A stretch of DNA of 18,517 bases from Fragilaria radians (GCA_900642245.1 CAAAJI010000460.1:6070-24586), one strand, 5' to 3'; numbered from the stretch's first letter, positions 8,871 through 18,515 are shown. Numbers and translations are program-made. The notes: generated by a model from the sequence alone, not told the origin.

Positions 8871-9590
8871 TACTATAATTTGGTAAATGGCTGTTGTAGG
8901 AAGAGAGTGGTACACCACATCATGATGTACAGATGGGACATGTGAAAAAGTTAATTTTGTAAGGAGTTGCATCATGTGCCCCCATAATCCCATATTCCAA
9001 TGTCTTCTTTTCATTTGACCCCAGAATATACTTCATTTTACTATAACAGGTGTTGTAGGAACATGGTGGTTTGCTCCATGGTATACAAACTCATCTTTTC
9101 CCTTTCTGTGGTAGATTCTCACGCTATAGTATGTACCTCTTCCTCTGGAAACACTTGTTCTTGGAAGCTTGCTAGTTATTATTTTTTGGAACCCATCATG
9201 ACAGGAAGCGGCAAGAAGTGATCACTGATTAAAAGGAAGTGATTTTGGCATGTCATGTAACTGTTTAGTTGAATATGTGAGAGTGTGTAATATTGTTTGG
9301 AGTTAGTGGGATTATTTCATAAACGTTTGTGTGGGAATTAAAAAGAGCGTAATCTTTCCAAAGATTGTAGATTCCCTTTCAGTCAATTATTGCGTAATTC
9401 CCATAGTGCATACTAAAATATACAGATAAATGTATGTAACATACAGCAAGAATCAGAGCAGATTACTTGAATGAATTCACAATTTATCCAGACATCTCTT
9501 AGTATGAGCTATTGAGATTCAAAGAAGTGTCCATAAACGTTCGTGCGGGATTGAACAGAATTAAATATAAATATATTTATACAGGTAGAA
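8870..9590. other. Unique spacer without a recognised gene
   Basis: I find no counterpart of this stretch elsewhere in the window and no convincing ORF. Small features only: GTTGTAGGAA appears at about 8896 and about 9050 in similar surroundings. CATAAACGTT(T/C)GTG(T/C)GGGA occurs near 9318 and 9532. A perfect 7-bp-arm palindrome AATCTTT-CC-AAAGATT lies at 9351-9366. Confidence 0.4.
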
Positions 9591-9890
9591 AACAATGGTA
9601 CCGTATTTTTATAATATGTCACATGTAATTGTCAAGCTCAATGAATATACTTTCATGAGGAAGTTTTTGAACCAACACATCATGATGATAATACATCACA
9701 GTAATCACATGGACTATCAAAACGTTGGTTCAAATTTCATGCCATTGATCCCGTATAAAGACCTCTCACAATTATTCATTATATTTTGATCACGATTGTC
9801 AAGATGGAAAAAGATTGACTGAGTTTCTTCAACTTCTTTGACTTTCATTTGCAATCCATTCAATTCAAATCGATTAAAACATTCAATGCA
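9590..9890. repeat. Beta block, copy 3 (diverged, 3' half)
   Basis: From about 9660 it resembles 1110-1260 and 6440-6620: a CATGGACTATCAA/GACCATCAA run, TTGATCCC, GATCAC(G/A)ATTGTCAAGATGGAAAA and GACTTTCATTTG. It ends, like the other two copies, in an ATTCA pentamer tract. Confidence 0.5.
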
Positions 9891-9935
9891 TTTCAATTCA
9901 ATTCAATTCAATTCAATTCAATTCAATTCAATTCT
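9885..9935. repeat. (ATTCA)n microsatellite
   Basis: About ten nearly perfect tandem ATTCA/TTCAA pentamers are visible. Looser versions of the same pentamer continue to about 10130 and mark the ends of the beta blocks at 1255-1330 and 6640-6770. Confidence 0.9.
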
Positions 9936-9960
9936 ATTTAATTTCATTCAAATCAATTCC

Positions 9961-10020
9961 ATTCCATGCCCTTCCATTCTATTCTATTCCATTCCATGCC
10001 CTTCCATTCTATTCTATTCT
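9961..10020. repeat. 30-bp minisatellite, two units
   Basis: Units 9961-9990 and 9991-10020 each start ATTCCATGCCCTTCCATTCT and differ only at the last base. They lie inside the degenerate ATTCY tract and probably expanded from it. Confidence 0.9.
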
Positions 10021-10228
10021 ATTCCATTCCATTAAAATAAAATAAAACCAAATCAATTCAATTCAAGACAATTCAATCCAATCCAATCCAATACTTGGCA
10101 ATGCAATGCAATACAACAAAATTAAATTAAATCTAAACATTAGTATCATCATGGACGATAATTATTTATGAACGAAGGGATGCCGTTGACATACCCATTT
10201 TATGCAGATAACCGACATTACTCCAAAA

Positions 10229-10252
10229 GTTGAATCCTATACATCAAAATCT
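10229..10252 (+). promoter_or_regulatory. Conserved 5' element, copy D
   Basis: The sequence reads GTTGAATCCTATACATCAAA and then ATCT, starting 57 bp before the position of the lost start codon. The gap is about 10 bp shorter than in copies A, B, C and E because the stretch after CATTGACAT is deleted. Confidence 0.45.
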
Positions 10253-10285
10253 TGAAATCCTTCCCATTGACATATCTACTTTGCA

Positions 10286-10475
10286 GTGAAGCTTACGGCA
10301 AGTCCAGATGATCAGAAAACCAACCACAATGAAGGACAACCCCCTTTTCGAATGCTGTGCTAAGCTTGATAGAGGCATCAATCGCTTTCCGCAAAAAAGT
10401 AGCTCGGGTAAGCCAGTAATATCAATGTATCAGATTGACGTTTCACTTTTTTACGCTTTCGACTCTTTCGACGAT
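10286..10475 (+). pseudogene. Family 1 copy D, exon 1 remnant
   Basis: The exon 1 equivalent at 10286-10407 begins with GTG where other copies have ATG. It reads KLTASPDDQK like copy G, then loses frame (122 nt instead of 120) near 10340. The GTAAG donor is kept at 10408. The intron is recognisable to about 10475 (TTTCGACGATA), where the sequence switches abruptly into the gamma block. Exon 2 is absent, so the copy was truncated by recombination. Confidence 0.75.
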
Positions 10476-11000
10476 ATAGATAAGTCAATATCATTATTCT
10501 TTTCACTTTCTTTCTTTACATTTTTTACCCGTATGATATTGTAAGAAATTAAGGCAAACAAAGTATTGCAGCAGTGTTGTTGATCCGTTTAATTTGTAGT
10601 GTCTAAACATAGATTTATACCATACCATTTATCCGCTAAAGAGAGGAAGTAGTCTTGTCTCCTTTGTGGAATACAGTTATTTGTCTTATCAATGCTGTTA
10701 GTCAATTTCATTTTAGTTGTAGTTCAAAATTGCTATTAAGAACTCTCCGCCATGGCCTACAATGAAAGATTCAATAGCATTTTGGATGAATCTGTTATGC
10801 AATTTTGACGACACAGCTATTAAGTTTGAGAAAGGTATGTGTGAAATGTTGGAGGATTTAAACTCGATACTTTAGTAGAGTATACAAGTAGCCAACAAGA
10901 ATTGGTTTATAGGGAAAACAAATCAATTAGATACGCCGACGGGCTAATAACGAAACCTCTCCAAAACAGGCCAGACAAACCGTTCGAGTACTGACTGCCC
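10476..11000. repeat. Gamma block, copy 2, plus shared flank
   Basis: The stretch 10476-10880 matches 1690-2025 and 15190-15550. It continues into about 10910-11000, which matches 15580-15680: AAATCAATTAGATAC, AATAACGAAAC and CCAGA(C/T)AAACCG. The 78-codon frame at 10308-10544 crosses the recombination junction and is not a gene. Confidence 0.6.
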
Positions 11001-11020
11001 AATCGGATTTAAAACTGAGA

Positions 11021-11040
11021 TATATATATATATACATATA
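11021..11040. repeat. (TA)n microsatellite
   Basis: A short run of alternating T and A, interrupted by one C, lies in the flank upstream of copy E. Confidence 0.85.
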
Positions 11041-11183
11041 TCTAGGAAGTTAAGAAAATACATAGAATAAAAATGGTTATTCCTGCTTCATCAGAAAAAA
11101 TTCTGTATGTATAAAATGAAAAGATAACGTTAGATGCATACATTTTATATAGTCACCCCAGCAACCTTGACATCACCCCAAAA

Positions 11184-11207
11184 GTTGAATCGTATACATC
11201 AAATTCT
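11184..11207 (+). promoter_or_regulatory. Conserved 5' element, copy E
   Basis: The sequence reads GTTGAATCGTATACATCAAA and then TTCT, and starts 72 bp before the ATG of copy E. The sequence further upstream differs from copies A and C, so the element stands out as conserved. Confidence 0.5.
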
Positions 11208-11255
11208 TCAAAACATTCCAATTGACATTGATCGCGATCAAGAAACTACTTTGCA

Positions 11256-11903
11256 ATGAAACTTACGGCATGTCCAGAAGATCCGAAATCCATCCGAAAC
11301 GAAGCACAACGTTCTGCGAATGATGTGTTAAATATGATGAATGCATCAATCGTTTCCCGCAGAAAATCAGCTCTGGTAAGCCAACAAAACGCAAGCGAAC
11401 AGATTGATATGGAATGCAAAAAATCGACGTTTCTTTTTCTCACGTTTTTGAGCCTCTTTCCACGATAGGCTGCCAAACTTGTAAAGTCCATAATTCGTGA
11501 ATTAACTTTGATGCAGCAGCAAGCTCTTGAATTTATCTGGACACGGCTAAGTCCATTAGGTCAGCAAATTATTAAAATTTGTTTCCTGAGGCTCCTAGAA
11601 TGCATCAATGATGTCGAAGAGAGGAGGAGAGTATTGGCACAAATAGAGTTCACTGTTGTCATTGAGAATAGAACCTTGGAAAATTCCGAACGATTGCAAG
11701 AATTCATGCGCGAGATCTTTCATGCAGCAATTAATCAACATGTTGGATTCTTGAACGCAATCGGAGAAGTGGAGGGCATTGACGATGATGCGACGGTACA
11801 AAATGACATTCTGATGAATGAGTCTATGGGCACATTTTCAACATCAGCTCATGATGATCACGACGAGACTTCAAAAACTAGATCAGAACATGGCAATGAA
11901 TAA
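11256..11903 (+). CDS. Family 1 two-exon gene, copy E (unrecognised protein)
   Basis: Exons are 11256-11375 and 11517-11903, giving 168 aa, with a 141-nt intron GTAAG...GATGCAG. The acceptor is a NAGNAG type (CAGCAG), so a one-codon alternative at 11519 is possible. Exon 1 (40 codons) has MKLTACPEDPKSIRNEAQ and ends SRRKSAL. Exon 2 begins QQALEFIWTRLSPLGQQ, has a helical and charged middle (DVEERRRVLAQIEF), and ends in a His/Asp-rich acidic tail with SKTRSEHGNE. The frame of exon 1 runs on into the intron and stops at 11468, so unspliced RNA would give a truncated product. Family 2 sequence follows about 200 bp downstream. The function is unknown. Confidence 0.72.
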
Positions 11904-12107
11904 TACGTTTTTAACGAATTCAGTAGTCTATTATGATATTATTTGCTTTCCAAACACCAGTAGGGACATTTTGTAATTGAAAATGATACGTATTTCTCTG
12001 GTAGATATTATTGGTGGGGAACACTCTTCACAATAAGTTGAAACACACAGTATATAACTCCAACTCCCAAATCTGCATGAAATCGAATCGACTGTAAGTT
12101 TCCTCCT

Positions 12108-13219
12108 GTGAAACTCAGTCTACTAAGTGATACTTGGAACCCTCTACCTCCTCGCCATTATCCTGGACGAGCCAATCAAAATTACGGTTTACAGTACGTT
12201 TTGAATCATAATGGTCCAAGGAATGCCATGATTCAAATTGGACAAACATATTCCTTAGATATAGATAGGATGTTGCCGGGGGATGGCAATTGCTTTCTAC
12301 ATCCCAGTGCGTACCAGGAGTTATACCAAGTGTTGCAGTCAATGCCACCAACTCATAAATATGCCTTCACTTCCATGAATCGTGCTGTATAGAATGAGGA
12401 AGTGTTGGAAAAGATGTATACACCACGAACTATCGAAGAGCCACAAGTTATCGTTCACAAAACTGCACAAGCTCGCTATCATCCAAAACTACGGTATGGT
12501 AGACGTAATAAAGTGGAACTACTGCAACGTTTGAAGGTAACTGGACCTTGGGGTAAATGGAGTCTCTACATGAAATAGGAGGAACGAAATCTTGGTACAT
12601 TTTTCGAGAAGATTCCTGATTTGCAAGACACGGAACTTTACGGTCCTGTCCGTAAGGCTGGTTTTGTCACTCGATTGTTTTTGGTCAACCACACCTAGAG
12701 GTAAAAGGCAAGATTCATGAAAGGGGAAATCTCGAATGAATTCCATGAGTAAACTATTGGGACAGTTGGACATTCGTATGGCCGAAAAACTCCACAGATA
12801 TCAATCGGGGCAGTTGATATTCTACCACGAAAGTGAGACGCGACTGTCAACTCTATCTTCAGGGTGATACAAAGATGTTACAAATCATATCGGAGCACAA
12901 AACCTATGCTGACAAAGTATTATTGTTGGGACCTTTGGTCAGCCACTCACAAACCAGATTCGTTTATTGCAAGATCCAAATCGAAAAAAGGTTCTTCGGG
13001 ATGGAAAGAGGTATCGAGAAACTGGCCTGCATGAAGCAGGCAGTCGAACCCGTTTGAAAGATAAGCATCAGCCTACTATACAGATGATTGGAGAAACGCA
13101 ATATGCTTGGTCAGTGCATCCTTCGTCAATGACACAGCGAAAACGATATGATATGCTGAGGAATCTACACCTTGTCTCCTATCACATATCGAAAAGGATG
13201 GTCGGTGGATTTCGTTGAT
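12108..13219 (+). pseudogene. Family 2, longest copy; DGNC motif, multiple stops
   Basis: The ATG seen in unit 1 is GTG here (12108). The first frame (95 codons) reads PLPPRHYPGRANQNYG, MIQIGQTYSLDIDR, then LPGDGNCFLHPSAYQELYQ, and stops at TAG 12390. The same frame continues past it (EEPQVIVHKTAQARYHPK, VTGPWGKWSLYMK) with further stops at 12576 and 12696. A shifted frame then carries DPNRKKVLRDGKRYRETGLH, TQRKRYDMLRNLHLVSYHI and SKRMVGGFR to 13216. The D-G-N-C-F loop after a hydrophobic run resembles the catalytic cysteine box of OTU-type cysteine peptidases. No matching catalytic His region is certain, so the family call is tentative. This is a decayed gene, or less likely a multi-exon gene with unseen introns. 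Confidence 0.55.
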
Positions 13220-13655
13220 TGATCATTCAATTTAAAGAAAAGTTTCACAACCTTTCAAGTCAAGTTAAGGTTTTTCCAATTAGGGATATAGGGACAGACC
13301 TTGTTACTTGGTACTGATGTGATGTTACTGTCAGCATTTTCCTTAACACGCAAGCTTCAATCATTGCACACTCTTTCCATTTGCTATGCTTTTTCAAATT
13401 TATAACACTCACAATGCTGCTAGGGCTTTCAGCAATTAACATGATCCCTAATTGTCAATATAAAAAGAGAGTTATGAGATTGACGGAAGATCAGTCAATT
13501 AGTTAATGGGAATCACAATTTGATTGCAATGATAAGAGACAGCATTACCAATTTGGTAAAAAGGAGTATAGATGCCTACAACCAATTATATTCAAGAGTT
13601 GACATGTAAAAGTGGTCTTCAGTGGGATAGAGCTTTAAGTGAAATGGAATAGATT
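13220..13655. repeat. Epsilon block, copy 2
   Basis: This is the counterpart of 4177-4555 without the LTR-like insertion. It shows the uninterrupted junction GATTGAACAATTGTTATGCT that defines the insertion site in unit 1. Minus-strand frames here are not conserved. Confidence 0.6.
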
Positions 13656-14345
13656 GAACAATTGTTATGCTCGTGATTTGAAAAACAATCATCTGGCAGA
13701 GTCTAATAAACCTATTAGAAATTTAAGTTTCGCTGATGAAAAAATGAGGGTTCAATCCGAATGAGTGCTGTGTGTAATAAAATTATTCCGAGGAACAATA
13801 GATGAGAAAACTATGGTTAAAGGCGTGTGGTACCATGGAAGGTAACATGTGGGCACTAAATTGTCAAGATACAGATAACGATAGCCACGATAGAGTGATT
13901 AAATATCTAGTACAAATGCCTAGCTTAAGCAATGTACAATGTATCCTCATGAAAAGTGTGCATATTGTATCAGCTGAAAACACCTTACCTGAGTTTCTTC
14001 AAGATAAGTGGCAACATTTCTAGGCAAAAGAGGAAAAGTAATTTCTTTCTCTATGGTACAGAAAACAAAACTTTGAAAAGCATGAAGCGTCATTCAGAGG
14101 TGTAAACATCTAATATTGTCAAAATGTATGGCTAAGCACAATTAAGATATTGAAAAATCAATCTATCCTTAGGCTTGTTATTGAAACGGTGTCATGCGGA
14201 CTCGCTATAAATGCATGAGAATTGCAATCCTATCCATCTCACCTGTGTATTATTTTTAGAGCGGATAAATAAAATTTCAAATGAGAACTATGATATCAAT
14301 TGCAATTTCACAATGATGAAATAATGGCACTTACAAAATAATCAA
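13656..14345. repeat. Alpha block, copy 2
   Basis: It matches 5167-5990: shared TTGTTATGCT, TCTGGCAG(A/T)GTCTTA-like, GATGAAAAAATGAGGGT and GTATTATTTTTAGA stretches. A 73-codon frame at 13802-14023 is not preserved in the first copy. No gene is seen. Confidence 0.6.
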
Positions 14346-15105
14346 TCAAAATTATTTGAAGACTGTGGACAACCGATGTCATGACAAGGCTTTTCAACAG
14401 TTTGCCAAACCGGCATGCAAAGTTTCAATCTTCACATGTATGTGAAGATACAAACAAGGACATACAAATATAAATTTGACTAGAAAGGCTATAATCGAGC
14501 TAGTGGGAATTTTAATTTCTTTATCCTTGAATCTCTTATTAGCTTGAACCATCTTTACATCGTTTTCAATTGTTTCCTTTGCAGGAAGTTTGAGTGCTAA
14601 GTACTCCAATTTCGTGGCATATTTTAATGACCTAATCAGATTCACTTGAACATGTTTCCTGAAGCTCTTATGTTGACGAAAAAATACTGTTGTTCCTTGC
14701 AATTCAAATTTTCAATTGTATTTTCAATTGTATAAATACAATCATCATTCGTTGGTATTGTGAGAATTGCACCATTGGTCTCTGAATTTCATACCTACAC
14801 ATAGTATCCTGCTGTTGCATAAATACAATTCTTCCTTGCAATTAAGTTGAAGAATTACATGTTCGTCAAACACCGAAAATAGTACACATTGAATCAACAA
14901 ATACTTAATACTTATAGACCAGTGATGATAATTATTGGAGAGCCGACCCGAAAGGTATACATTGAAAAGGAAACACACACACCAATCAAGCAATAAATCA
15001 TGTATCTAATCTTCAACATCCAAAGAACGTATGGAGTAAAAAAGTGAAGAAAGAAGCAATCAACAGCATAAAAGCATCTAATCCATCACCTTCTTCTATT
15101 TTGGC
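14346..15105. repeat. R1 block, copy 2
   Basis: It matches 45-810 over its full length. It lacks one of the two GGTATTGTGAAAATTG units found at 440-527. It also has non-triplet indels near 14620, which argue against a coding role. Confidence 0.7.
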
Positions 15106-15139
15106 ATCAGAGAGGAATCCAATAAAATTCAATCATTCT

Positions 15140-15700
15140 GTTGGATTGCCAAAGCTGTATTGAAAAATCAAAGTTAAGTGTTCGTTAGTGATAGTTCAAT
15201 ATCAAAATTCCTTTCACCTTGATTCTTTGCATTCTTTACCTCTTTCATATTTTAAGAAATTGAGGCAAACAATGTATTGCAACAATGTAATTGATCCGTG
15301 AGATTTGTATTGTTTAAACCATTTATGAAGTAGACTTTATACACTGTCACCGGTCTTTCATCAATTCAAAGGAATACAATAATTTGTCTTGTCAACACTG
15401 TGAGCAAGTTTCCTTTAGTTGTAGTTCAAAATTGCTATTAAGGACTCTCCACCATGGGCTACAGTGAAAAATTCAATAGCATTTTGGATGAATCTGTTAT
15501 GCATATTGTGAGAGCGTCATATTGGTTGGAACGTATTCTCGATACTTAAGTCGAATCTATCAAGAATGATATGTAAAACACAAATCAATTAGATACTTGG
15601 ATGGGTTAATAACGAAACACAACATTTGCGATCCAACAAGCCAGATAAACCGGCCAGATCGGATGTGAAACTGTTTTAGTAACTTAGTATTGATGATACA
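15140..15700. repeat. Gamma block, copy 3, plus shared flank
   Basis: It matches 1620-2025 and 10490-10880, and at 15580-15680 matches the flank at 10910-11000. It leads into the 5' region of family 1 copy F. No conserved frame is present. Confidence 0.6.
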
Positions 15701-15798
15701 TAGATCTGGAACTTAAAAATAGTTATTCCCGCTTCATCAGGAGTATCAGTATCAGGAGGTATTTTGTCGGAACCGCGTAGTTCACCAGTAAGCCAAAA

Positions 15799-15826
15799 GT
15801 TGAATCGTACGTATACATCAAATTCT
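15799..15826 (+). promoter_or_regulatory. Conserved 5' element, copy F
   Basis: The same element carries a 4-bp tandem duplication (GAATCGTACGTATACATC) and starts 70 bp before the ATG of copy F. The spacing is kept despite the insertion. Confidence 0.45.
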
Positions 15827-15868
15827 AGAATTTTTTCCATTTCACATTGATTGAAATACTACTTTGGA

Positions 15869-16527
15869 ATGAAACTTACGGCGGATCCAGCAGATCCGAA
15901 ATACATCCGAAAAGAAGCACAACTTTCTTCGAATGATTTGTTAACAATGAAGAAGGCATCAAAAGCCTTCCGGAAAAAATCAGGCCAGGTAAGCCAACAA
16001 AAAGCAAGCGAACGGATGGATATGGAATGCAAAAAGTCGACGTTTGTTTTTCTCACGTTGAAAGACTCTTTCCACGATAGACTGCTATACTTGTCAAGTC
16101 CATACTTCGTAAATTAACTTTGATGCAGCAAAAAATTCTTGAATCTATCTGGACACAGCTAAGTCCATTGGGTCAGCAAACTATATTGTTTTATTTTTAC
16201 AGACTCCTGGAATGCAGCAATGACGAGGAAAAGAGGATAGTATTGGAACGAATGAAGTCAAGTATCGTGCTGGATAATAGCCTCCTAGAGGATTCAGAAC
16301 AATTGTTTGAATTCATGCGCGTGATATCAGAGGTAAGCATAAATCAAGTGGTTGGATTGATAAACCCAGTCGGACAAGCAGAGGTTGTCAAGAAAAAAGC
16401 GAAGGGCAGTGAAAAAAATGCAACGGGACAAAATGCACTGCAGATGAATGCACCAATAGGCACAATTCCATTATCGTCATTATCTGATGAGGATTTAAAC
16501 ACTGAAACAGAACTTCGTAATGAATAA
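15869..16527 (+). CDS. Family 1 two-exon gene, copy F (unrecognised protein)
   Basis: Exons are 15869-15988 and 16129-16527, giving 172 aa, the longest intact member, with a 140-nt intron GTAAG...GATGCAG. Exon 1 ends AFRKKSGQ. Exon 2 starts QKILESIWTQLSPLGQQ, then has an aromatic run (TILFYFYRL) where other copies have different hydrophobic residues. A Lys-rich insertion (VVKKKAKGSEKNATG) is unique to this copy. The tail is acidic (SDEDLNTETELRNE) and has lost the usual SEHSNE ending. It is followed within about 40 bp by a family 2 fragment. The function is unknown. Confidence 0.7.
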
Positions 16528-16563
16528 TCAAACGTTTTACCCAATTTAATAATCTTCTATTAT

Positions 16564-16965
16564 TTGCAATTATCCTCTGATCAATCACACCTTGAGGTAA
16601 AAGGCAAGATGCAAGATCGGGGAAAATCTCGAATGAGCTCCACGAGTAACATAGTGATCTCAGTTGCTCTTGAAATTGGCATGAAGCAAGTGATATTGGA
16701 TAAGAAGAGTATTCGCAAAAGAACAATCATGCCTTATACTTTGACATCCAAGCCTAGGCCATAGCTTTCTTCATCGATACCACAGCGAAAACGATATGGT
16801 GTGTTGAGAGGTCTACGCCTGATCTCCCGTCACTTATCGCAATGGATGGAGGCAAGTCCCCTCAAACTTCGAATACCCCCTGAGCACTATCATATGTTTT
16901 CTCACCAGTGACAGCCTATCCTATCAAGAATGGCCAATAATTTCAATATAACTCAACTTTCGCAT
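16564..16965 (+). pseudogene. Family 2 remnant, unit 4
   Basis: A 66-codon frame (16564-16764, no ATG start) contains HLEVKGKMQDRG, which matches HLEVKGKIHERG in a non-primary frame at about 12694. After a stop, PQRKRYGVLRGLRLISRHLS (about 16779-16840) matches TQRKRYDMLRNLHLVSYHIS of the 12 kb copy. The N-terminal DGNC part is missing. Frame breaks and internal deletion mark it as a pseudogene. Confidence 0.5.
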
Positions 16966-17086
16966 TCATTGAAAAATATCGTCTCTTGTCGTATCGAATG
17001 GGAGATTTCATAAGAAGATTGTCCTTTTTTGTGCAACTCCTTATGCAATTTCTGGTGCCTGATGACAAGGTATCTTTGCTTTTGAT

Positions 17087-17407
17087 TCACAATCTATTTG
17101 GGGTGATTAAATATTCTTTATCAATAAGACTTGCCTCATAATCATCAACATCATCACAATGTTTTATGGAACCATCATCGTCATATGCCTTCTCATCTCG
17201 ATTGACATTTGAGTTATCCACATTGTGATCCTCATCTTGTTTTTCCCTCATCATTTTTAGATTCCAGTTCCTCGTCATCATCATTAGAGGTCCCTTCATC
17301 GGCTCCGTCGCTTTCCAAGCATGTCTAGACGTAAGAATCTCACAAAGTTGGTGTTGTAAGTGGATTTTTTTGAAGGGACGATCCTTGCACACTGTACCGT
17401 TGTTCAA
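17087..17407 (-). other. Asp/Glu-rich antisense open frame, copy 2
   Basis: This is a 106-codon minus-strand frame homologous to 8108-8539: CEILTSRHAWKATEP against CEILPSIHTRKVTEP, then QDEDHN, NVNRDE, DDDGSIK and EASLIDKEY. Between the two conserved ends two single-base shifts compensate each other, so about 17 codons are read in another frame and the poly-acidic run is lost. It also lacks an ATG at the upstream end. The coding status is doubtful. Confidence 0.25.
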
Positions 17408-17597
17408 AATAGTAGAAGATTCGAAAATTGAGGTAACAAGACTAACATTGGGTTGGACTTAATCTCAGATGATGAATGAGACAACATTCCTTATATTATC
17501 GCTATCATCATAATCATCATCAAACAGAAAAACAACGACAACAACATAACTCAAGGTCTGGATCTACCAATCGGCTCATCACCCAAAAATTAGGAAA

Positions 17598-17656
17598 GAC
17601 GAAGCGGAGGGACTTGTAGTAGAAGTAGAGGGAGTTGGAGGAGGAGCAGACGGCAT
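17598..17656. repeat. Left arm of 59-bp inverted repeat
   Basis: Its reverse complement equals 17911-17969 with two mismatches. It is one 63-bp tandem unit of family 1 coding sequence, and a second unit begins at 17661. The arms enclose a 254-bp loop. Confidence 0.85.
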
Positions 17657-17811
17657 TGTAGACGAAGCGGAGGGGAATGAAGCAGTAGCACTGTTGTTAA
17701 ATGCATCAATGGAGACGTTTTCAGTATCTTCATCAAATGATCAGGATTCAAATACAACATCAGAAAGCAGTCTTGAAGAAATCGCTGAAGACACCAGTCA
17801 CTTTTTTTAAT
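17598..17811 (+). pseudogene. Family 1 fragment H, C-terminal half with in-frame repeat
   Basis: The plus-strand frame runs EAEGLVVEVEGVGGGADGIV, then LLLNASMETFSVSSS, DQDSNTTSESSLEE and a terminal HFF stop. It corresponds to the GEAEGI, LLMNAPLGTF and DEDSKTGSEHSN region of intact members. The N-terminal half, intron and exon 1 are absent on this strand. The matching N-terminal half lies in inverted orientation at 18026-18515, so this is the other half of a gene split by inversion. Confidence 0.65.
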
Positions 17812-17849
17812 TGAAAATAAAATAAGGTTTGGAGATTTTCTGATCGAGA

Positions 17850-17888
17850 AGCCACTACCGTCTAGCCGTGATCCTTACCAAGCTAACG
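17850..17888 (+). pseudogene. Family 2 N-terminal trace
   Basis: The run CCACTACCGTCTAGCCGTGA resembles CACTACCGCCTAGGCATGAC at about 3836 (the LPPRH segment of family 2), and it is followed by CCAAGCTAACG against CGAGCTTATC. Only this short piece is kept, inside the inverted loop. It preserves the order family 1 tail, then family 2 start. Confidence 0.35.
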
Positions 17889-17910
17889 TGTGAAAACAAA
17901 TACGAATACG

Positions 17911-18025
17911 ATGCCGTCTGCTTCTCCTCCAACTCCCTCTACTTCTACTACAAGTCCCTCCGCTTTGTCTACGATGCCGTCTGCTTCTCCTCCAACTCCC
18001 TCCGCTTCTACTGCAAGTCCTCCTC
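17911..18025. repeat. Right arm of inverted repeat and 63-bp tandem repeat
   Basis: ATGCCGTCTGCTTCTCCTCC occurs at 17911 and again at 17974, a period of 63 bp (21 codons). On the minus strand it encodes the EAEGVGGEADGIVDKAEGL type of repeat. The second unit is partial. The stretch 17911-17969 is the right arm of the inverted repeat. Confidence 0.85.
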
Positions 18026-18515
18026 TTATTCAACAGAATTCAAGGCTGCAAAAGACATCTCTTGCATACATAGATGCAATACAGCTGAGCCTTCTAGTGT
18101 GCGATTATCCAGCACTATTTCCGACTGTATTCGTTCCAATACTACCCTCTTCTCCTCATCATCGTTGCATTCCCGAAGTCTCTGGAGACAAACAATAACA
18201 ATATCCTGACCCAATGGACTTAGCTGAGTCCAGATAGATTCAAGCATCTGTTGCTGCATCAAAAGTTAATTTACGAAAAATGGACTCGACAAGTTTCGCA
18301 GCCTATTGTGGAAATAGTCTCTAAAATGTGAGAAAATGACACGTCGACTTTTTGCATTCCATTTCAAGCTGACCGCTAGAGTTTTGTTGGCTTACCTGAC
18401 TACTTGATTTTCTGCGTGAAGGTTTTGATGCCTTCATCATATTTAACAAATCATTCACAGAAAGTTGTGCTTCATTGTGGTTTGATTTCTGATCATCTGG
18501 ACTTGCCGTAAGTTT
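18026..18515 (-). pseudogene. Family 1 copy G, N-terminal part, reverse strand
   Basis: Exons on the minus strand are 18515-18396 and 18253-18026, with a 142-nt intron carrying the family GTAAG donor and GATGCAG acceptor. Exon 1 begins KLTASPDDQK. The preceding codon, cut by the window edge, ends in CG and so cannot be ATG. The exon ends SRRKSSSQ. Exon 2 reads QQMLESIWTQLSPLGQD and DDEEKRVVLERIQS, then stops after ALNSVE. An apparent insertion of about 10 bp just there shifts the frame, and the repeat region beyond continues in another frame. The acidic tail is displaced to the plus strand (fragment H). Judged inactive, though exon structure is preserved. Confidence 0.65.

Noticed and set aside
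9885..10135. CRISPR-like or satellite array
   Set aside because: The repeats are a 5-bp microsatellite and a two-unit 30-bp minisatellite without spacers, in a eukaryotic context.
11246..11491. Antisense frame across exon 1 and intron of copy E, also present at 15859-16056
   Set aside because: It is the complement of the conserved family 1 exon 1 and intron. Its conservation is explained by the sense gene, and it includes intron sequence.
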